In this document: in pieces, positions 49,035 to 58,164 of the stretch
Numbering within the stretch: the first letter of the stretch is position 1
Layout of the letters: each line of letters begins with the position of its first letter
NCBI RefSeq assembly: GCF_000204925.1
Contig: NC_015435.1
Coordinates: 885,160 to 949,159, forward strand
DNA: 64,000 nt
DNA from: Metallosphaera cuprina Ar-4
GTDB lineage: Archaea; Thermoproteota; Thermoprotei_A; Sulfolobales; Sulfolobaceae
Reading direction: 5' to 3'
Made by a program: the position numbers and the translations under genes
Notes under the pieces: model-generated
The model's input: only the letters and a program-made list of their open reading frames with translations
What the model was told of the DNA's origin: nothing
Database searches by the model: none

Positions 49035-49361
49035 ATGTTAGTGAAGATAAAACTTAAGGGAGATGAGGTTTTTCCATCCCAGATAAAGGGTAGGTTGGCC
49101 TATGAGAAGAACGTCATTATGATATTCAAAAGCCAAGGTAGGGTACTTTTCGTAGATTACGTTAAGGAAGGATCGCTAGGTTCCTATGAGATACCTCCGT
49201 TCCTAAAAAATAGAATGTTAACGATCCAGATCGTTTTGGTTCCGGAGGAGTACTCAAACTATATCAGATGTATTGCAGGGGAGGTTCAAAATAAGTTATA
49301 TCCCTTATTTAGGAACAAAAACCTGGCATGTAATTCTGAGTTAACGGTGATATTGGAATGA
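49035..49361 (+). CDS. Small soluble protein, second gene of the cassette
   Basis: 108 residues, beta-rich (MLVKIKLKGDEVF, NVIMIFKSQGRVLFVDYVKEG, MLTIQIVLVPEEY) with two Cys (IRCIAGE, LACNSE). Begins at the base after the preceding stop; its own stop overlaps the next start by four bases (ATGA). Tight coupling indicates a joint function with the membrane protein. Family unknown. Confidence 0.7.
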   Translation: MLVKIKLKGDEVFPSQIKGRLAYEKNVIMIFKSQGRVLFVDYVKEGSLGSYEIPPFLKNRMLTIQIVLVPEEYSNYIRCIAGEVQNKLYPLFRNKNLACNSELTVILE

Positions 49362-49642
49362 TCTCGCAACTCTTTAACTGCAATGAAGTTAAAGTCATGA
49401 GGACAGGAGACCTAAGTGTAGAGCTTGATGGGGTTAGATGCGTTTATGAGGTTAAATCTAATCTCTCCCCAGTTATGGAGATCACGTTGAAATCAAGGAA
49501 CTATAAGTCGGAGTGTAAGGTCCTGTTCGACGTAAGGTTAGATAAGGTAGTTTCCGTGAGTTGTGAGGGGGTTAAACAAGAGAAGGTTAGACTCACCTTA
49601 GAGGAGTGCTTTAGAGAAAAGGGATTACTTTATATTAAATAA
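49358..49642 (+). CDS. Small soluble protein, third gene of the cassette
   Basis: 94 residues, beta-rich and Cys-containing (LFNCNEVKV, GVRCVYEV, YKSECKVLFDV, VSVSCEGVKQ, LEECFREKG). Overall make-up resembles the preceding 108-residue product, so the two could be distant paralogues forming a heterodimer (inference). Its stop codon lies within the first copy of the tandem repeat at 49632-49679. Confidence 0.68.
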   Translation: MISQLFNCNEVKVMRTGDLSVELDGVRCVYEVKSNLSPVMEITLKSRNYKSECKVLFDVRLDKVVSVSCEGVKQEKVRLTLEECFREKGLLYIK

Positions 49643-49679
49643 TTAAAAAACCCTTCATATTAAATAATTAAGACCCTTC
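49632..49679. repeat. Near-perfect 25/23-bp tandem repeat between convergent genes
   Basis: ATATTAAATAATTAA followed by CCCTTC occurs at 49632-49656 and 49657-49679, differing by a few bases in the A-run. The first copy carries the TAA stop of the preceding gene; the second could serve as spacer or terminator. Confidence 0.85.
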
Positions 49680-49683
49680 CTAG

Positions 49684-50076
49684 TCAATATGAAGTTTCAG
49701 CAAAGGCTAAAAGGGAAAGAGCGTTAGCCATCTCCCTCAAGGAGACAACGCCGATAGGCTTATCTCCGTCTTTGACCAACACGTGTCTTATCCTCTTCTC
49801 CCCCATGATCTCTAACGCTTCCAACACGCTCAAGTTCCTATCAACCGAGATGACTGGAGACATCCCAATCTTTACGGCTGGGATGGAGTAGTCCAACCCC
49901 TCTGCGACCGCTCTCGTCACGTCTCTCTCCGTTACGATCGCCCTGATCTCACCTTTCTCGCCAACGAGGAGAACGGAGCTAACATCGTTCTCCCTCATCG
50001 TCTTCGCGGCCTCCCTAACGGAAGAGGATGCGGATAACGTAACGATCTTTTTTGAAACAAGTTGACCAACGTTCAT
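49684..50076 (-). CDS. CBS-domain pair protein
   Basis: 130 residues from ATG 50076 (MNVGQLVSKKIVTLSAS): two CBS motifs, residues about 1-60 (VREAAKTMRENDVSSVLLV, TERDVTRAVAEG) and about 68-125 (SVLEALEIMGEKRIRHVLV, GVVSLREMANAL). CBS pairs bind adenine nucleotides such as AMP, ATP or NAD and act as energy sensors. An upstream in-frame ATG at 50118 overlaps the fixX stop by eight bases, so translation coupled to the fix operon is possible. The start is not certain. Confidence 0.85.
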   Translation of the reverse strand: MNVGQLVSKKIVTLSASSSVREAAKTMRENDVSSVLLVGEKGEIRAIVTERDVTRAVAEGLDYSIPAVKIGMSPVISVDRNLSVLEALEIMGEKRIRHVLVKDGDKPIGVVSLREMANALSLLAFAETSY

Positions 50077-50110
50077 TAAATTATAATATATAGAGATGAA
50101 GTTAAAAAAC

Positions 50111-50398
50111 TTAGCCATACCTTAATGACATTCCCAAGCCGTACCTGGGGAAGCTCCACGCTATGTTATTGAAAGGGCAAGCTATCTTGCACGCGCCGCA
50201 CTCTACACAGTTCTCGTAAGATATGACCATTCTCGTCCCATCCCATACGTAAACGTTCGCTGGACAAACTGAGATGCAGGGCTGAGGCGTGCCGTACTCC
50301 TTCTCACACCTAGAGCACACATCGAAGTTCTTTATCTTAAGGTGAGGTTCATCGTCTCTCTTATATCTTAAGGTGTAGAGCTTCTCCTCGACCTTCAT
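50111..50398 (-). CDS. fixX: FixX-type ferredoxin-like protein
   Basis: 95 residues with a C-terminal [4Fe-4S] module: CSRCEKEYGTPQPCISVCP and CVECGACKIACPFNNIAW. FixX takes electrons for the Fix complex and passes them to FixC and the quinone. It overlaps fixC by four bases, so the two are one operon. Length and place match FixX of archaeal fixABCX clusters. Confidence 0.9.
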   Translation of the reverse strand: MKVEEKLYTLRYKRDDEPHLKIKNFDVCSRCEKEYGTPQPCISVCPANVYVWDGTRMVISYENCVECGACKIACPFNNIAWSFPRYGLGMSLRYG

Positions 50399-51552
50399 GA
50401 TATCGCCTCCAAAAGGAGTAAGGCGTGTTTAGTTAACCTCCAGAGGTTAGCTTTAAGGTCTAACGAAAGGTCTCCAGAAGTCCAAGAGGAGAGGGCGTCG
50501 CTTGTCATGGAGATGTAAGCCCTTATGTTTTCCTCCTTCAAGAGTTCCTTAACGAGAGGCCTCAACTTAATCGCCTGACTTAACGTTCTTTCCATCATAA
50601 GGGAGCTCTCGTAGCTCCCACATTGATCGTTCACCGCTAACTCCCCAGCGATGTAGCCCGAGATAACCGCAGGACCTATTCCGTTAAACGTAATTGGGTT
50701 AACTACCCCCAACGCGTCTCCCGTTAGGAATAGGTTTCCTGAGCACGCCCTCCAAGCTGGAAAACCGTTCTCTGGTATTATCTTAGCTGAGTACTCCCTC
50801 AACGAGAACCCTTTGACCAACTCGTTTATTCCAAGGGATCTTTTTACCTCCTCCAGAACGTCCTGAGGCCTCACTCTGTGAGATATTAGCGACCGCATGT
50901 GAACTCCTATCCCGAAGGCTATGGAATCCTTATACGTGTACAGGAATCCAGCCCCAGGTATTGGATTTGAGAACAGGTACCTAACTGAGATGCCCTCCTG
51001 CTCCCCTAAACCTAACCTCTTGTTGACCTCGTCTTTGCTAAGAGAGTAGACCTCCTTGACCGTCTGAACGGTCTCCTCGGGCTTTAACTCCCTCCTCAGT
51101 CCAGAGTTAATCGAGACGAGAGCGTTAGCTCCCTCAGCTAATATGACTCTCTCCCCCTCAATCTCTCCCCTATCAGTTACGATCCTTCTCCCGTCGACCT
51201 TGAGTACCGTCGTCTTGGTGATTAGGACTGCGCCAGCGCTCTCAGCCTGAGAGGCCAACCACCTGTCTAACTTTAACCTTCCAACGTTCACCAACTTATC
51301 CTTAGGTTTCATCTCTATTTGAACTCCGTCGAAGGAGAGTCTAACCTTACTCACCTCTCTCTCGTAAGGTAAGCTTTTAACGTCGAACATGGAGAGGTCG
51401 TTCACCCTTATCATTGCTCCGGATACGTTCTTGGCCCCAGGCTCCGAGCCCCTCTCTATCACTATCGTTTTGGCCCCCAATTTAGCTGCCCTTAAGGCCG
51501 CGGCGCTTCCTGCCGGACCTCCTCCTACCACAACTACGTCATACATGATCAT
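50395..51552 (-). CDS. fixC: FixC, ETF-quinone oxidoreductase-like flavoprotein
   Basis: 385 residues. The N-terminal FAD fold is VVVGGGPAGSAAALRAAKLG; later come the second FAD motif LFLTGDALGVVNPITFNGIG and the family region CSGNLFLTGDA. FixC oxidises the Fix flavoprotein and reduces quinone. Four-base overlaps on both sides (fixAB 51549, fixX 50398) give an operon fixAB-fixC-fixX, the arrangement known from electron-bifurcating Fix systems. Confidence 0.92.
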   Translation of the reverse strand: MIMYDVVVVGGGPAGSAAALRAAKLGAKTIVIERGSEPGAKNVSGAMIRVNDLSMFDVKSLPYEREVSKVRLSFDGVQIEMKPKDKLVNVGRLKLDRWLASQAESAGAVLITKTTVLKVDGRRIVTDRGEIEGERVILAEGANALVSINSGLRRELKPEETVQTVKEVYSLSKDEVNKRLGLGEQEGISVRYLFSNPIPGAGFLYTYKDSIAFGIGVHMRSLISHRVRPQDVLEEVKRSLGINELVKGFSLREYSAKIIPENGFPAWRACSGNLFLTGDALGVVNPITFNGIGPAVISGYIAGELAVNDQCGSYESSLMMERTLSQAIKLRPLVKELLKEENIRAYISMTSDALSSWTSGDLSLDLKANLWRLTKHALLLLEAIS

Positions 51553-53342
51553 AACCTCCTAATTAGCTCAGGAACGACCTCAAATATGTCCCCTATCAGT
51601 CCGTAGTCCGAGTTGTTGAATATCTGCGCATCCGGATCTAAGTTAATTGAGATAACCCTCTTCGCGCCGGAGATCCCAACCAGGTGCTGAACCGCCCCGG
51701 ACACACCGAGGGCTATGTACAGTCTAGGTCTGATCGTAGTTCCGGTCTGTCCAACCTGCCTGTCCTTGGGGTACCATCCAGCATCCGCTAGCGGTTTGGT
51801 CACGCCAACCACACCACCTAGTTTAGTGGCTAACTCCTCTGCCATCCTGATGTTAGATTTGTCTCTGATCCCCCTACCTACTCCAACCACGACCTCAGCT
51901 TCAGCTAACACGTTCCGCCTCTCGAGGCTCTTCCTCTCCAAGACCTTGAACCTAGTGAAGAGGTCCTCCACCTCTTCCCTGATCGTCTCACCCTTACCCT
52001 CAATCAATAACGGCCTGAACACCCCAGGTCTGACTGTCACCATGACGGGCCTGGAGGTTGGACATATTATTGTAGACATCTCCTTCCCTCCAAAGTCAGG
52101 TCTCGTTGAGTTCAAAACTCCCTTCTCGTCAACTTCAAAGCTAGTACAATCGGCTATCAGACCGGTGTTGACTGAGATCGCGGTGGTGGAGGCTAACTCC
52201 CTAGAGTTCCTAGTGCCGGGGAACAGAACCGCCTCGGGTTGATACTTCTTTATCAACCTGGAGAGCGCTTGAGTGAAAACGTCGTTATCGTAATGGTTGA
52301 AACCCTTGGTTAACCCGTGGTATACCTTGTCAGCACCGTGTTTAAAAGCCTCCTCCTTTACAGAGTCCACGTGCTCTCCTATTACAACCCCTGAAAGGTT
52401 AGTTCCCATCAGGTCCGCTAACCTCCTTCCCTCAGCCATTATCTCCCATGAGGCTGGGTTGGCCTTACCTCCTACGTGATCTAGGTAAACCCAAACCTCT
52501 CCTCTCACCTTAACCTTAGGAGAGGGCTTAACGTATCCGCCGGATAGAGCCTCCTCGCTCCTTAATGAATCCCTTATCTTCTCGACCAACCAGTCCAATG
52601 ATCCGGGGTCCTTCCAGTTCCTAATTTCAGGGTTCCTCGTCTTGGGGGGAGGGTGCACCTTTATTACTTTAGTTGGAGATCCTGCCAAACCGATCTTGTT
52701 CTGTTCAGCCTGTATGTCATCCTTAGATAGCTTAATTACCTTGGAGGTCTTGGCCCTGATCAGCGAGCCTATGTCAGGCTCTCTAGGTTTGTTTGCGCTC
52801 TCTAACACTGTCATAACTACGGGGGTTGGGACCTCTACGATCTCCTCCTCGGTCTCCGTAGCCCTCACTGCCACTAAGCTCCTCTCATTGATCTCCTTGA
52901 TCTCCTTAACGTAGCCCAAGATCGGTATCCCAAGCCACTTAGCGGTCTGAGGTCCCACCTGTTCGGTCTCTCCGTCAACCGCTCTCCTACCGAAAAGGTA
53001 AAGGTCAGCTCCTCCTAACTTTTGTATAGCCTTAAACAACGTATAGGAGGTGGCCCAAGTGTCCGCTCCAGCCATCGCCCTATCCGTTATCAAGAACGCG
53101 TCGTCCGCCCCTAAGGCCAGGGCGTCCTTGAGGGCCTGTTCACCTTGAGGGGGTCCCATCGTTATCACGGTGACTCTCCCTCCATACCTCTCTTTAATTC
53201 GAACTGCCTCCTCTATGGCGTGAAGGTCGGGAGGGTTTATCACGGCGGGAACTCCCTCCCTGACCAACGTGTTTGTGACCGGGTCAACTCTCAGGTCGTC
53301 GGCGTCAGGGACCTGCTTTATCGAAACCAAAACCCTTAGCAT
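51549..53342 (-). CDS. fixAB: Fused electron-transfer flavoprotein beta-alpha subunits (FixA-FixB)
   Basis: 597 residues. Residues about 1-240 are the beta (FixA) part (VLVSIKQVPDADDLRVDP, GADDAFLITDRAMAGADTWAT, DLYLFGRRAVDGETEQVGPQ); residues about 280-597 are the alpha (FixB) part ending in the FAD motif PRLYIALGVSGAVQHLVGI and NNSDYGLIGDIFEVVPEL. The natural fusion of the two is found in several archaea. The complex is expected to take electrons from NADH and pass them by bifurcation to ferredoxin and, through FixC/FixX, to quinone. GAGTTTAAATATT, about 32 bases upstream, precedes ATG 53342. Confidence 0.93.
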   Translation of the reverse strand: MLRVLVSIKQVPDADDLRVDPVTNTLVREGVPAVINPPDLHAIEEAVRIKERYGGRVTVITMGPPQGEQALKDALALGADDAFLITDRAMAGADTWATSYTLFKAIQKLGGADLYLFGRRAVDGETEQVGPQTAKWLGIPILGYVKEIKEINERSLVAVRATETEEEIVEVPTPVVMTVLESANKPREPDIGSLIRAKTSKVIKLSKDDIQAEQNKIGLAGSPTKVIKVHPPPKTRNPEIRNWKDPGSLDWLVEKIRDSLRSEEALSGGYVKPSPKVKVRGEVWVYLDHVGGKANPASWEIMAEGRRLADLMGTNLSGVVIGEHVDSVKEEAFKHGADKVYHGLTKGFNHYDNDVFTQALSRLIKKYQPEAVLFPGTRNSRELASTTAISVNTGLIADCTSFEVDEKGVLNSTRPDFGGKEMSTIICPTSRPVMVTVRPGVFRPLLIEGKGETIREEVEDLFTRFKVLERKSLERRNVLAEAEVVVGVGRGIRDKSNIRMAEELATKLGGVVGVTKPLADAGWYPKDRQVGQTGTTIRPRLYIALGVSGAVQHLVGISGAKRVISINLDPDAQIFNNSDYGLIGDIFEVVPELIRRL

Positions 53343-54411
53343 TCCTATTCAAGTATATTCTAGTTAAGGGAATATTTAAACTCGCCATCAATTATAATGA
53401 TCTTGATGACAGATATTTTAATAACGGACTTAGATGCTTTTACGCTTTAGTTAGACCCTCTTCGAAAGTTTCTACTTTAATTAAGTTAGTAAGAAAAAGA
53501 ACTATAACCTTAAAGCATAAAGTGTTAAGTAAGTTAAGGGATTTACCTTCAATTTAATCAGCTCTCTACGTGACCTACTTATAAGTTGTTATTTTGTTAC
53601 TTAAACTTTCGTCTTAATTTCAGGATCATTAAGATTTGATTCGAGATCGTGTGAGGTCGTTAAATCCAAAACTTCGTTCTTAAAATAGGAAAGATATTTG
53701 ATCGTATATTAAAAATTATAATTGATCTCATACGTGATGTTAAATTGATTCGCTTCGTGAGTATAGAGGTGTGGGACGAACTAGATCATTAAGCTCACTT
53801 GATGAGCAACGCTTGAGTCCTGACTATTTTAAATTCAAGGCAGGTAGAGGTTTAGGACTCTTTAGGTTACCGTTGAGGAACTAAAGGGGAGACGAGGCTG
53901 CGAGAGCGTCACTGAAGGAATTCAAGTTGGCAGAGGACTTCAACCGCTACGTAAAAGACATCGTGAGACCAGTTATGGGGAGCAGAATGAGTATGTGATG
54001 CCTTTAGAAGCTCGATGTGAAGAGACGCTTTCGACTCTAGGATTGAGATCAAATTAGGGATAGAGGAGATTAAGGGAGTCTATTTGAACTAACTTATCGT
54101 TCTGTTCAAGTCCTCCTCATCCGCTGAACAGATGAGAGTAGTTAGGTAGATCAGGTTAACCTCTTACTAAAGTTCAACTTTTGACCTGAGAGCGAAGTTC
54201 AAACAAGAGATTTAAAGGGTAGGAAGAGAGCGTTAAAAACCCAATCGAGCCCCCAGTTTATTGACTTGTGATTTGACTGGAGCTTGGTAGCATCTCAAAA
54301 TGCAAGCACGGGAGATCTGCGGTTACTGAACGGAACGTACTCCAAGCGATTTCATGAAATCGAAGGGTTGAAACGTCTCGGCAAAATGGAGAGCCAATTA
54401 AACAACGCTAG
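53343..54411. other. Gene-poor stretch of 1069 bases, probably decayed sequence
   Basis: No intact gene. A plus-strand remnant around 53840-54000 is open for short runs with protein-like usage (RGDEAARASLKEFKLAEDF, NRYVKDIVRPVMG) broken by stops. The family is not recognised. Otherwise A/T-rich with stops in all frames. Confidence 0.45.
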
Positions 54412-55074
54412 TTAAACCTTAGTCTCCTCTAAAGCCCTCCGAAGATCTTCGTTCTTCCTCCCCCACCTATCTTGATAGACCAGATCGGAAAGAGGCAACC
54501 TGGTGTTCCACCCCTTTTCCTCCAGCTCTGGTCTCTCAGGGAAGGAAGTTACGTAACCCATGGTGAGGTAAGCTATGAGCTCAACGTGATCCGGGATCTC
54601 GAGTATTCTCTTCACTAACTCCTTATCTAAAAAACTAACCCATCCTACCCCCACGTTTTCAGCCCTTGCGGCCAACCATAGGTTGGCTATAGCTAACACC
54701 ACGCTGTACTGACAGGTCTCAGGCATGGTTATCCTACCTAGGACGTGAGGACCGAACCTCGTGCAATCAGCAGTAACTGCAATGTTCAGCGAAGACTCTA
54801 GTATCCCCTCTATTTTAATTTTATTGAAGATTGCCTTCCTATCCTCCGTTAGTAGCTCCTCATATCTCCTTCTTTGTCTCTCCGCCTCTTCCTTTATCCT
54901 CTCCCTGATGGCTCTATCCTTCACTACGATGAAGTTCCAGGGCTGCGAGAACCCCACTGATGGAGCTAAGTGAGCAGCGTGTAATATCCTCGCTAATACC
55001 TCATCAGGTATGGGATCAGGCTTAAAGTAACTTCTGACGTCCCTCCTCCCCTTTATTGCCTCATAAAGATCCAT
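54412..55074 (-). CDS. bluB: BluB, 5,6-dimethylbenzimidazole synthase (nitroreductase fold)
   Basis: 220 residues. The start [19 protein letters not shown], then [15 protein letters not shown], the middle [45 protein letters not shown], and the tail [23 protein letters not shown] match the BluB pattern. BluB cannibalises its own FMN with O2 to make the lower ligand of cobalamin. The gene stands alone here with no other cobalamin gene in view; a related flavin enzyme is the alternative. Leaderless: CGTTAATAATTTC about 26 bases upstream. Confidence 0.85.
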   Translation of the reverse strand: MDLYEAIKGRRDVRSYFKPDPIPDEVLARILHAAHLAPSVGFSQPWNFIVVKDRAIRERIKEEAERQRRRYEELLTEDRKAIFNKIKIEGILESSLNIAVTADCTRFGPHVLGRITMPETCQYSVVLAIANLWLAARAENVGVGWVSFLDKELVKRILEIPDHVELIAYLTMGYVTSFPERPELEEKGWNTRLPLSDLVYQDRWGRKNEDLRRALEETKV

Positions 55075-55380
55075 ATGGATAGTCTATCCAGAAATTATTA
55101 ACGTTTGCTAAAGTCCTTCAGAGGAAGTTGTACGATCACTATTATTTATAGCCATATAGTAAAATTTTTAAAATAGCTTGAAACCTTACGATGGTGCCGT
55201 TCATTCATCGCAACTTCAAGGCTTTGCGAAAGACTAGATCAGTCGATTCCTCTCTCTAGTCCCGAGTTAGCGGTTCAATTACAACGTGATAGATTATAGA
55301 GAAACCCCTCAAGGCTTAGCCTTAACCTAAACTAAGCTTCTTATAATAGAACATTTAAGTCACGACTGCCAGAGCCCCTT
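55075..55380. other. Gene-free stretch of 306 bases
   Basis: Contains the bluB promoter (minus) and CTTCTTATAATAG near 55335, about 40 bases before ATG 55381. Otherwise nothing. Confidence 0.45.
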
Positions 55381-58164
55381 ATGGAAAGGATAATAAGCTA
55401 CTTCATCGCAGTTCTCTTAGATGTAATAGCTGGCTCATCTCCCTTTCTTCATCTTCCGCTTTACGATGACTTGGGCGTAATACTCTTGGTGGCTGCGGTA
55501 TTCTCTTACGTAGCCAGTGACCTTTCGGTAACCCTCCCGATCTCATTGCTCCCCTTCTCTCTTATAGCTCACTCCTATTCTCTCCTTCTGATCGCAACCG
55601 TTTCTTCAGCCCTCTCCTTTTACCTTAAGGATAAGGCTACCTCCTTTTTAACAACCTTAACGACTTCCTTAGTTGTATTCTCCCTAAGACCCGAGCTTCA
55701 GGTACTCTCCTTCCTCCTCCTCATAGGGATACTAGTCTACCTTGGGTTGGATCTTAGGGGAACTATAGCTAACGGTATACTTTTCATGGTGATAGCCTCA
55801 ATACTCCTTCCATCTCAAGGTATACAGTCCTCAATTATTTATATCTTATCAGATATAACTTTTTACTCTATATTTTTTGGGGTTATAGGGCTCGCAATAC
55901 AGGGTAGGAACCTACCTAAAGCGTTAAAGAGAACCCCTCTGCTCTTCCTCCCTTACGCCACGATTATGCTAACGATAGGAGTTCCTAGTCAGTACTACTG
56001 GTGGACCGAGTCTTCCTTCCTGTTTAAAAGTAATCCTCTATCGCTCTGGGTTCAATACGGATACTTTCCACAGTTGAATCAGATCTTTGGGACGTGGCCT
56101 CTCTCCCACTTCCTTCCTTATCCTACAGGAGTCAGCTTCTACATGTTTTTGCTTACTTACCTTTCTGGTCTCTTCAGCTACCTAATGTTCAAGAGGCTTG
56201 GGGTGAAGAGAGCTGCTCTTTTCGCCCTGGCGTACCAGCTCCTCTCTCCCTTTTATGATCCATATTTACTCGTCGGCTACGCTATCCTTCCCCTTACGGC
56301 CTACTTAATGACGACCGCCATGAAAGTCCCAATCAAGTACACCACAGTTGCGTTGTCCTCGATGATCGGTTCTTCCTTTCCCCTCTTCATAATCTCGGCT
56401 ATCCTCCTAGGTTACTTGACCTCTAAAAGGAACTTACTTTGGTTTGGTTTAGTAATGGTAGGTAGCAACGCGTTCTGGATCGTTCCGTATCTACTTCTGG
56501 GGTCTCCTCACCTGTCCTCCACGAACTTCCTATCTATGGTTCTAATACTACCCATCGTCTCAATACTCATGAAGTTCGGAGAGAGAGATAAGGTTTTGCT
56601 CTCCCTTATCTCGTTGGTTTACCTCGTTTCTGGGTTGCCTCTCTCTCAGGCGTTTTATCCAGTTGCCATAGCCTCAACTTTACTAGCGATAAGCGGGAGT
56701 GGGATCAAGAAGTTGATTTCTGGTGTGACCATAGCTTTCCTTCTCCTACTTCCGTTATTCCAATTCGCTACATACCATCCCTTTTCGTTACCTTCTTCAG
56801 TTCAAGCCATTAACAAGGAGATAGATAACGCTACGCTAGTGTCTTGGAACTATTCCTATCCTTACCTCTCCCCAGTTCCTATCAACCTCACTCCTTTATC
56901 CAGTAAGGCCATACAGTACTACGTTACGAGCTCCGGAGGGGTTGAGGAAAACCCAGATTACGTGGGATTAGTGTCGGCTAAACCGATACTTTATAACTTA
57001 ACTAAAGTTAACTACACTCTCTTACCAAACACCCCTCCCATACTGACCATAAACTCGTCATCCTTTTATTTAAATTACTCGTCAGCCGGTATCAGTTACA
57101 CTGTTGACAATAACGTTGAAATTAAGTCCTTGATAGGATACCAGTTCATAGGTTGGTCCCTCCCCAAGAACGTTTCTAACTTTACGATATCCTTCAAAGG
57201 GAGCCTTCTTACTAAAGTGGCTAACTCCATATTTTTCCTAGCTAAAGGGTTACACAATGAGAGCCTCTCCACTTCAATAAATTTTACAGCTTTAGAGTTT
57301 TATTTGAAAAGATCTGGTCCCCTTTTCATATATGATAACGGCTTTAAGTTCCTCGGTAACCTGGGGTCCATCCCAGAAAACGGTTCGTTGAACTTCTCGT
57401 TATCGTTCTTGGATAAGGATAACTACACCTTCCTGTACATGGAGGAAATTAACGGAAGGGAGATCATACTCAATAAGAACACTACTCTCGCTTCGGGGGA
57501 GCTAAACTCCTTCGGTTTCATAATGCCCCTGAGGGATGAGATAAACCTTAGTTCAATCGAGGTCTCCTACTTTTTCCCCATTAACTTTACCGATAATTGG
57601 GTGTCTTGGTACTCCCCCTATCCCTCCTCAATTAAAGTAATACCGTCTTATCCATTGAGCGGAACCATCTACTTCTTCCCAGCCGTAAAGGTAGAAGTTA
57701 ACGGCCAGATCGTAGGTAACGGTTCCTTTCTCAAGGACGTAAAGGACATAACAATCAACTCGAGTTCAGGTTTTCATAATCTCACTCTCCTCAAGTTAGT
57801 TTACACAAAGACCTACTACTTAGTAGGAAAGCTTCCAGTTAACACCTCTACGTTCGTAAGGTTTGAATCCATCTTCAATGGAGAGGACATCACAATCGAA
57901 TCACACCTACCTTTAAACGTAACTATAGAGCCCTTAGGCTTAAACGTAAAGGTTAACGGACAGTTTACTAACTCGACTAACTTTGTCCTGCCTCCAGGTA
58001 GAAACGTTATCTCACTGCTCTATCCAGGGGCCTCTTTAGAGATCTTTGGGTTATACATATCTTTGATGTCGTTCATCTTCACTGTCCTAAGTGGCTTCAT
58101 CAAGGATGGGTTAAGATATATCCTGAAATCAATTGACTCGTTTTACAAAAGGTTCGAGCAGTGA
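55381..58164 (+). CDS. Very large membrane protein, GT-C-like build, unknown function
   Basis: 927 residues. Residues 1-470 hold about twelve to fourteen membrane segments with short loops (outer loop YYWWTESSFLFKSN, then GTWPLSHFLPYPTG); residues about 480-890 are an extracellular beta-rich part with many N-x-S/T sequons; one further membrane helix near 892-912 and a short basic end. The overall plan resembles glycosyltransferases of the GT-C class, but no family motif is clear. Its last 36 bases overlap the end of the convergent gene. Role in surface glycan or protein modification is inference. Confidence 0.72.
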   Translation: MERIISYFIAVLLDVIAGSSPFLHLPLYDDLGVILLVAAVFSYVASDLSVTLPISLLPFSLIAHSYSLLLIATVSSALSFYLKDKATSFLTTLTTSLVVFSLRPELQVLSFLLLIGILVYLGLDLRGTIANGILFMVIASILLPSQGIQSSIIYILSDITFYSIFFGVIGLAIQGRNLPKALKRTPLLFLPYATIMLTIGVPSQYYWWTESSFLFKSNPLSLWVQYGYFPQLNQIFGTWPLSHFLPYPTGVSFYMFLLTYLSGLFSYLMFKRLGVKRAALFALAYQLLSPFYDPYLLVGYAILPLTAYLMTTAMKVPIKYTTVALSSMIGSSFPLFIISAILLGYLTSKRNLLWFGLVMVGSNAFWIVPYLLLGSPHLSSTNFLSMVLILPIVSILMKFGERDKVLLSLISLVYLVSGLPLSQAFYPVAIASTLLAISGSGIKKLISGVTIAFLLLLPLFQFATYHPFSLPSSVQAINKEIDNATLVSWNYSYPYLSPVPINLTPLSSKAIQYYVTSSGGVEENPDYVGLVSAKPILYNLTKVNYTLLPNTPPILTINSSSFYLNYSSAGISYTVDNNVEIKSLIGYQFIGWSLPKNVSNFTISFKGSLLTKVANSIFFLAKGLHNESLSTSINFTALEFYLKRSGPLFIYDNGFKFLGNLGSIPENGSLNFSLSFLDKDNYTFLYMEEINGREIILNKNTTLASGELNSFGFIMPLRDEINLSSIEVSYFFPINFTDNWVSWYSPYPSSIKVIPSYPLSGTIYFFPAVKVEVNGQIVGNGSFLKDVKDITINSSSGFHNLTLLKLVYTKTYYLVGKLPVNTSTFVRFESIFNGEDITIESHLPLNVTIEPLGLNVKVNGQFTNSTNFVLPPGRNVISLLYPGASLEIFGLYISLMSFIFTVLSGFIKDGLRYILKSIDSFYKRFEQ

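Noticed and set aside
51715-52914. Several plus-strand open frames opposite the fixAB gene
   Set aside because: Shadows of the strongly coding minus strand.
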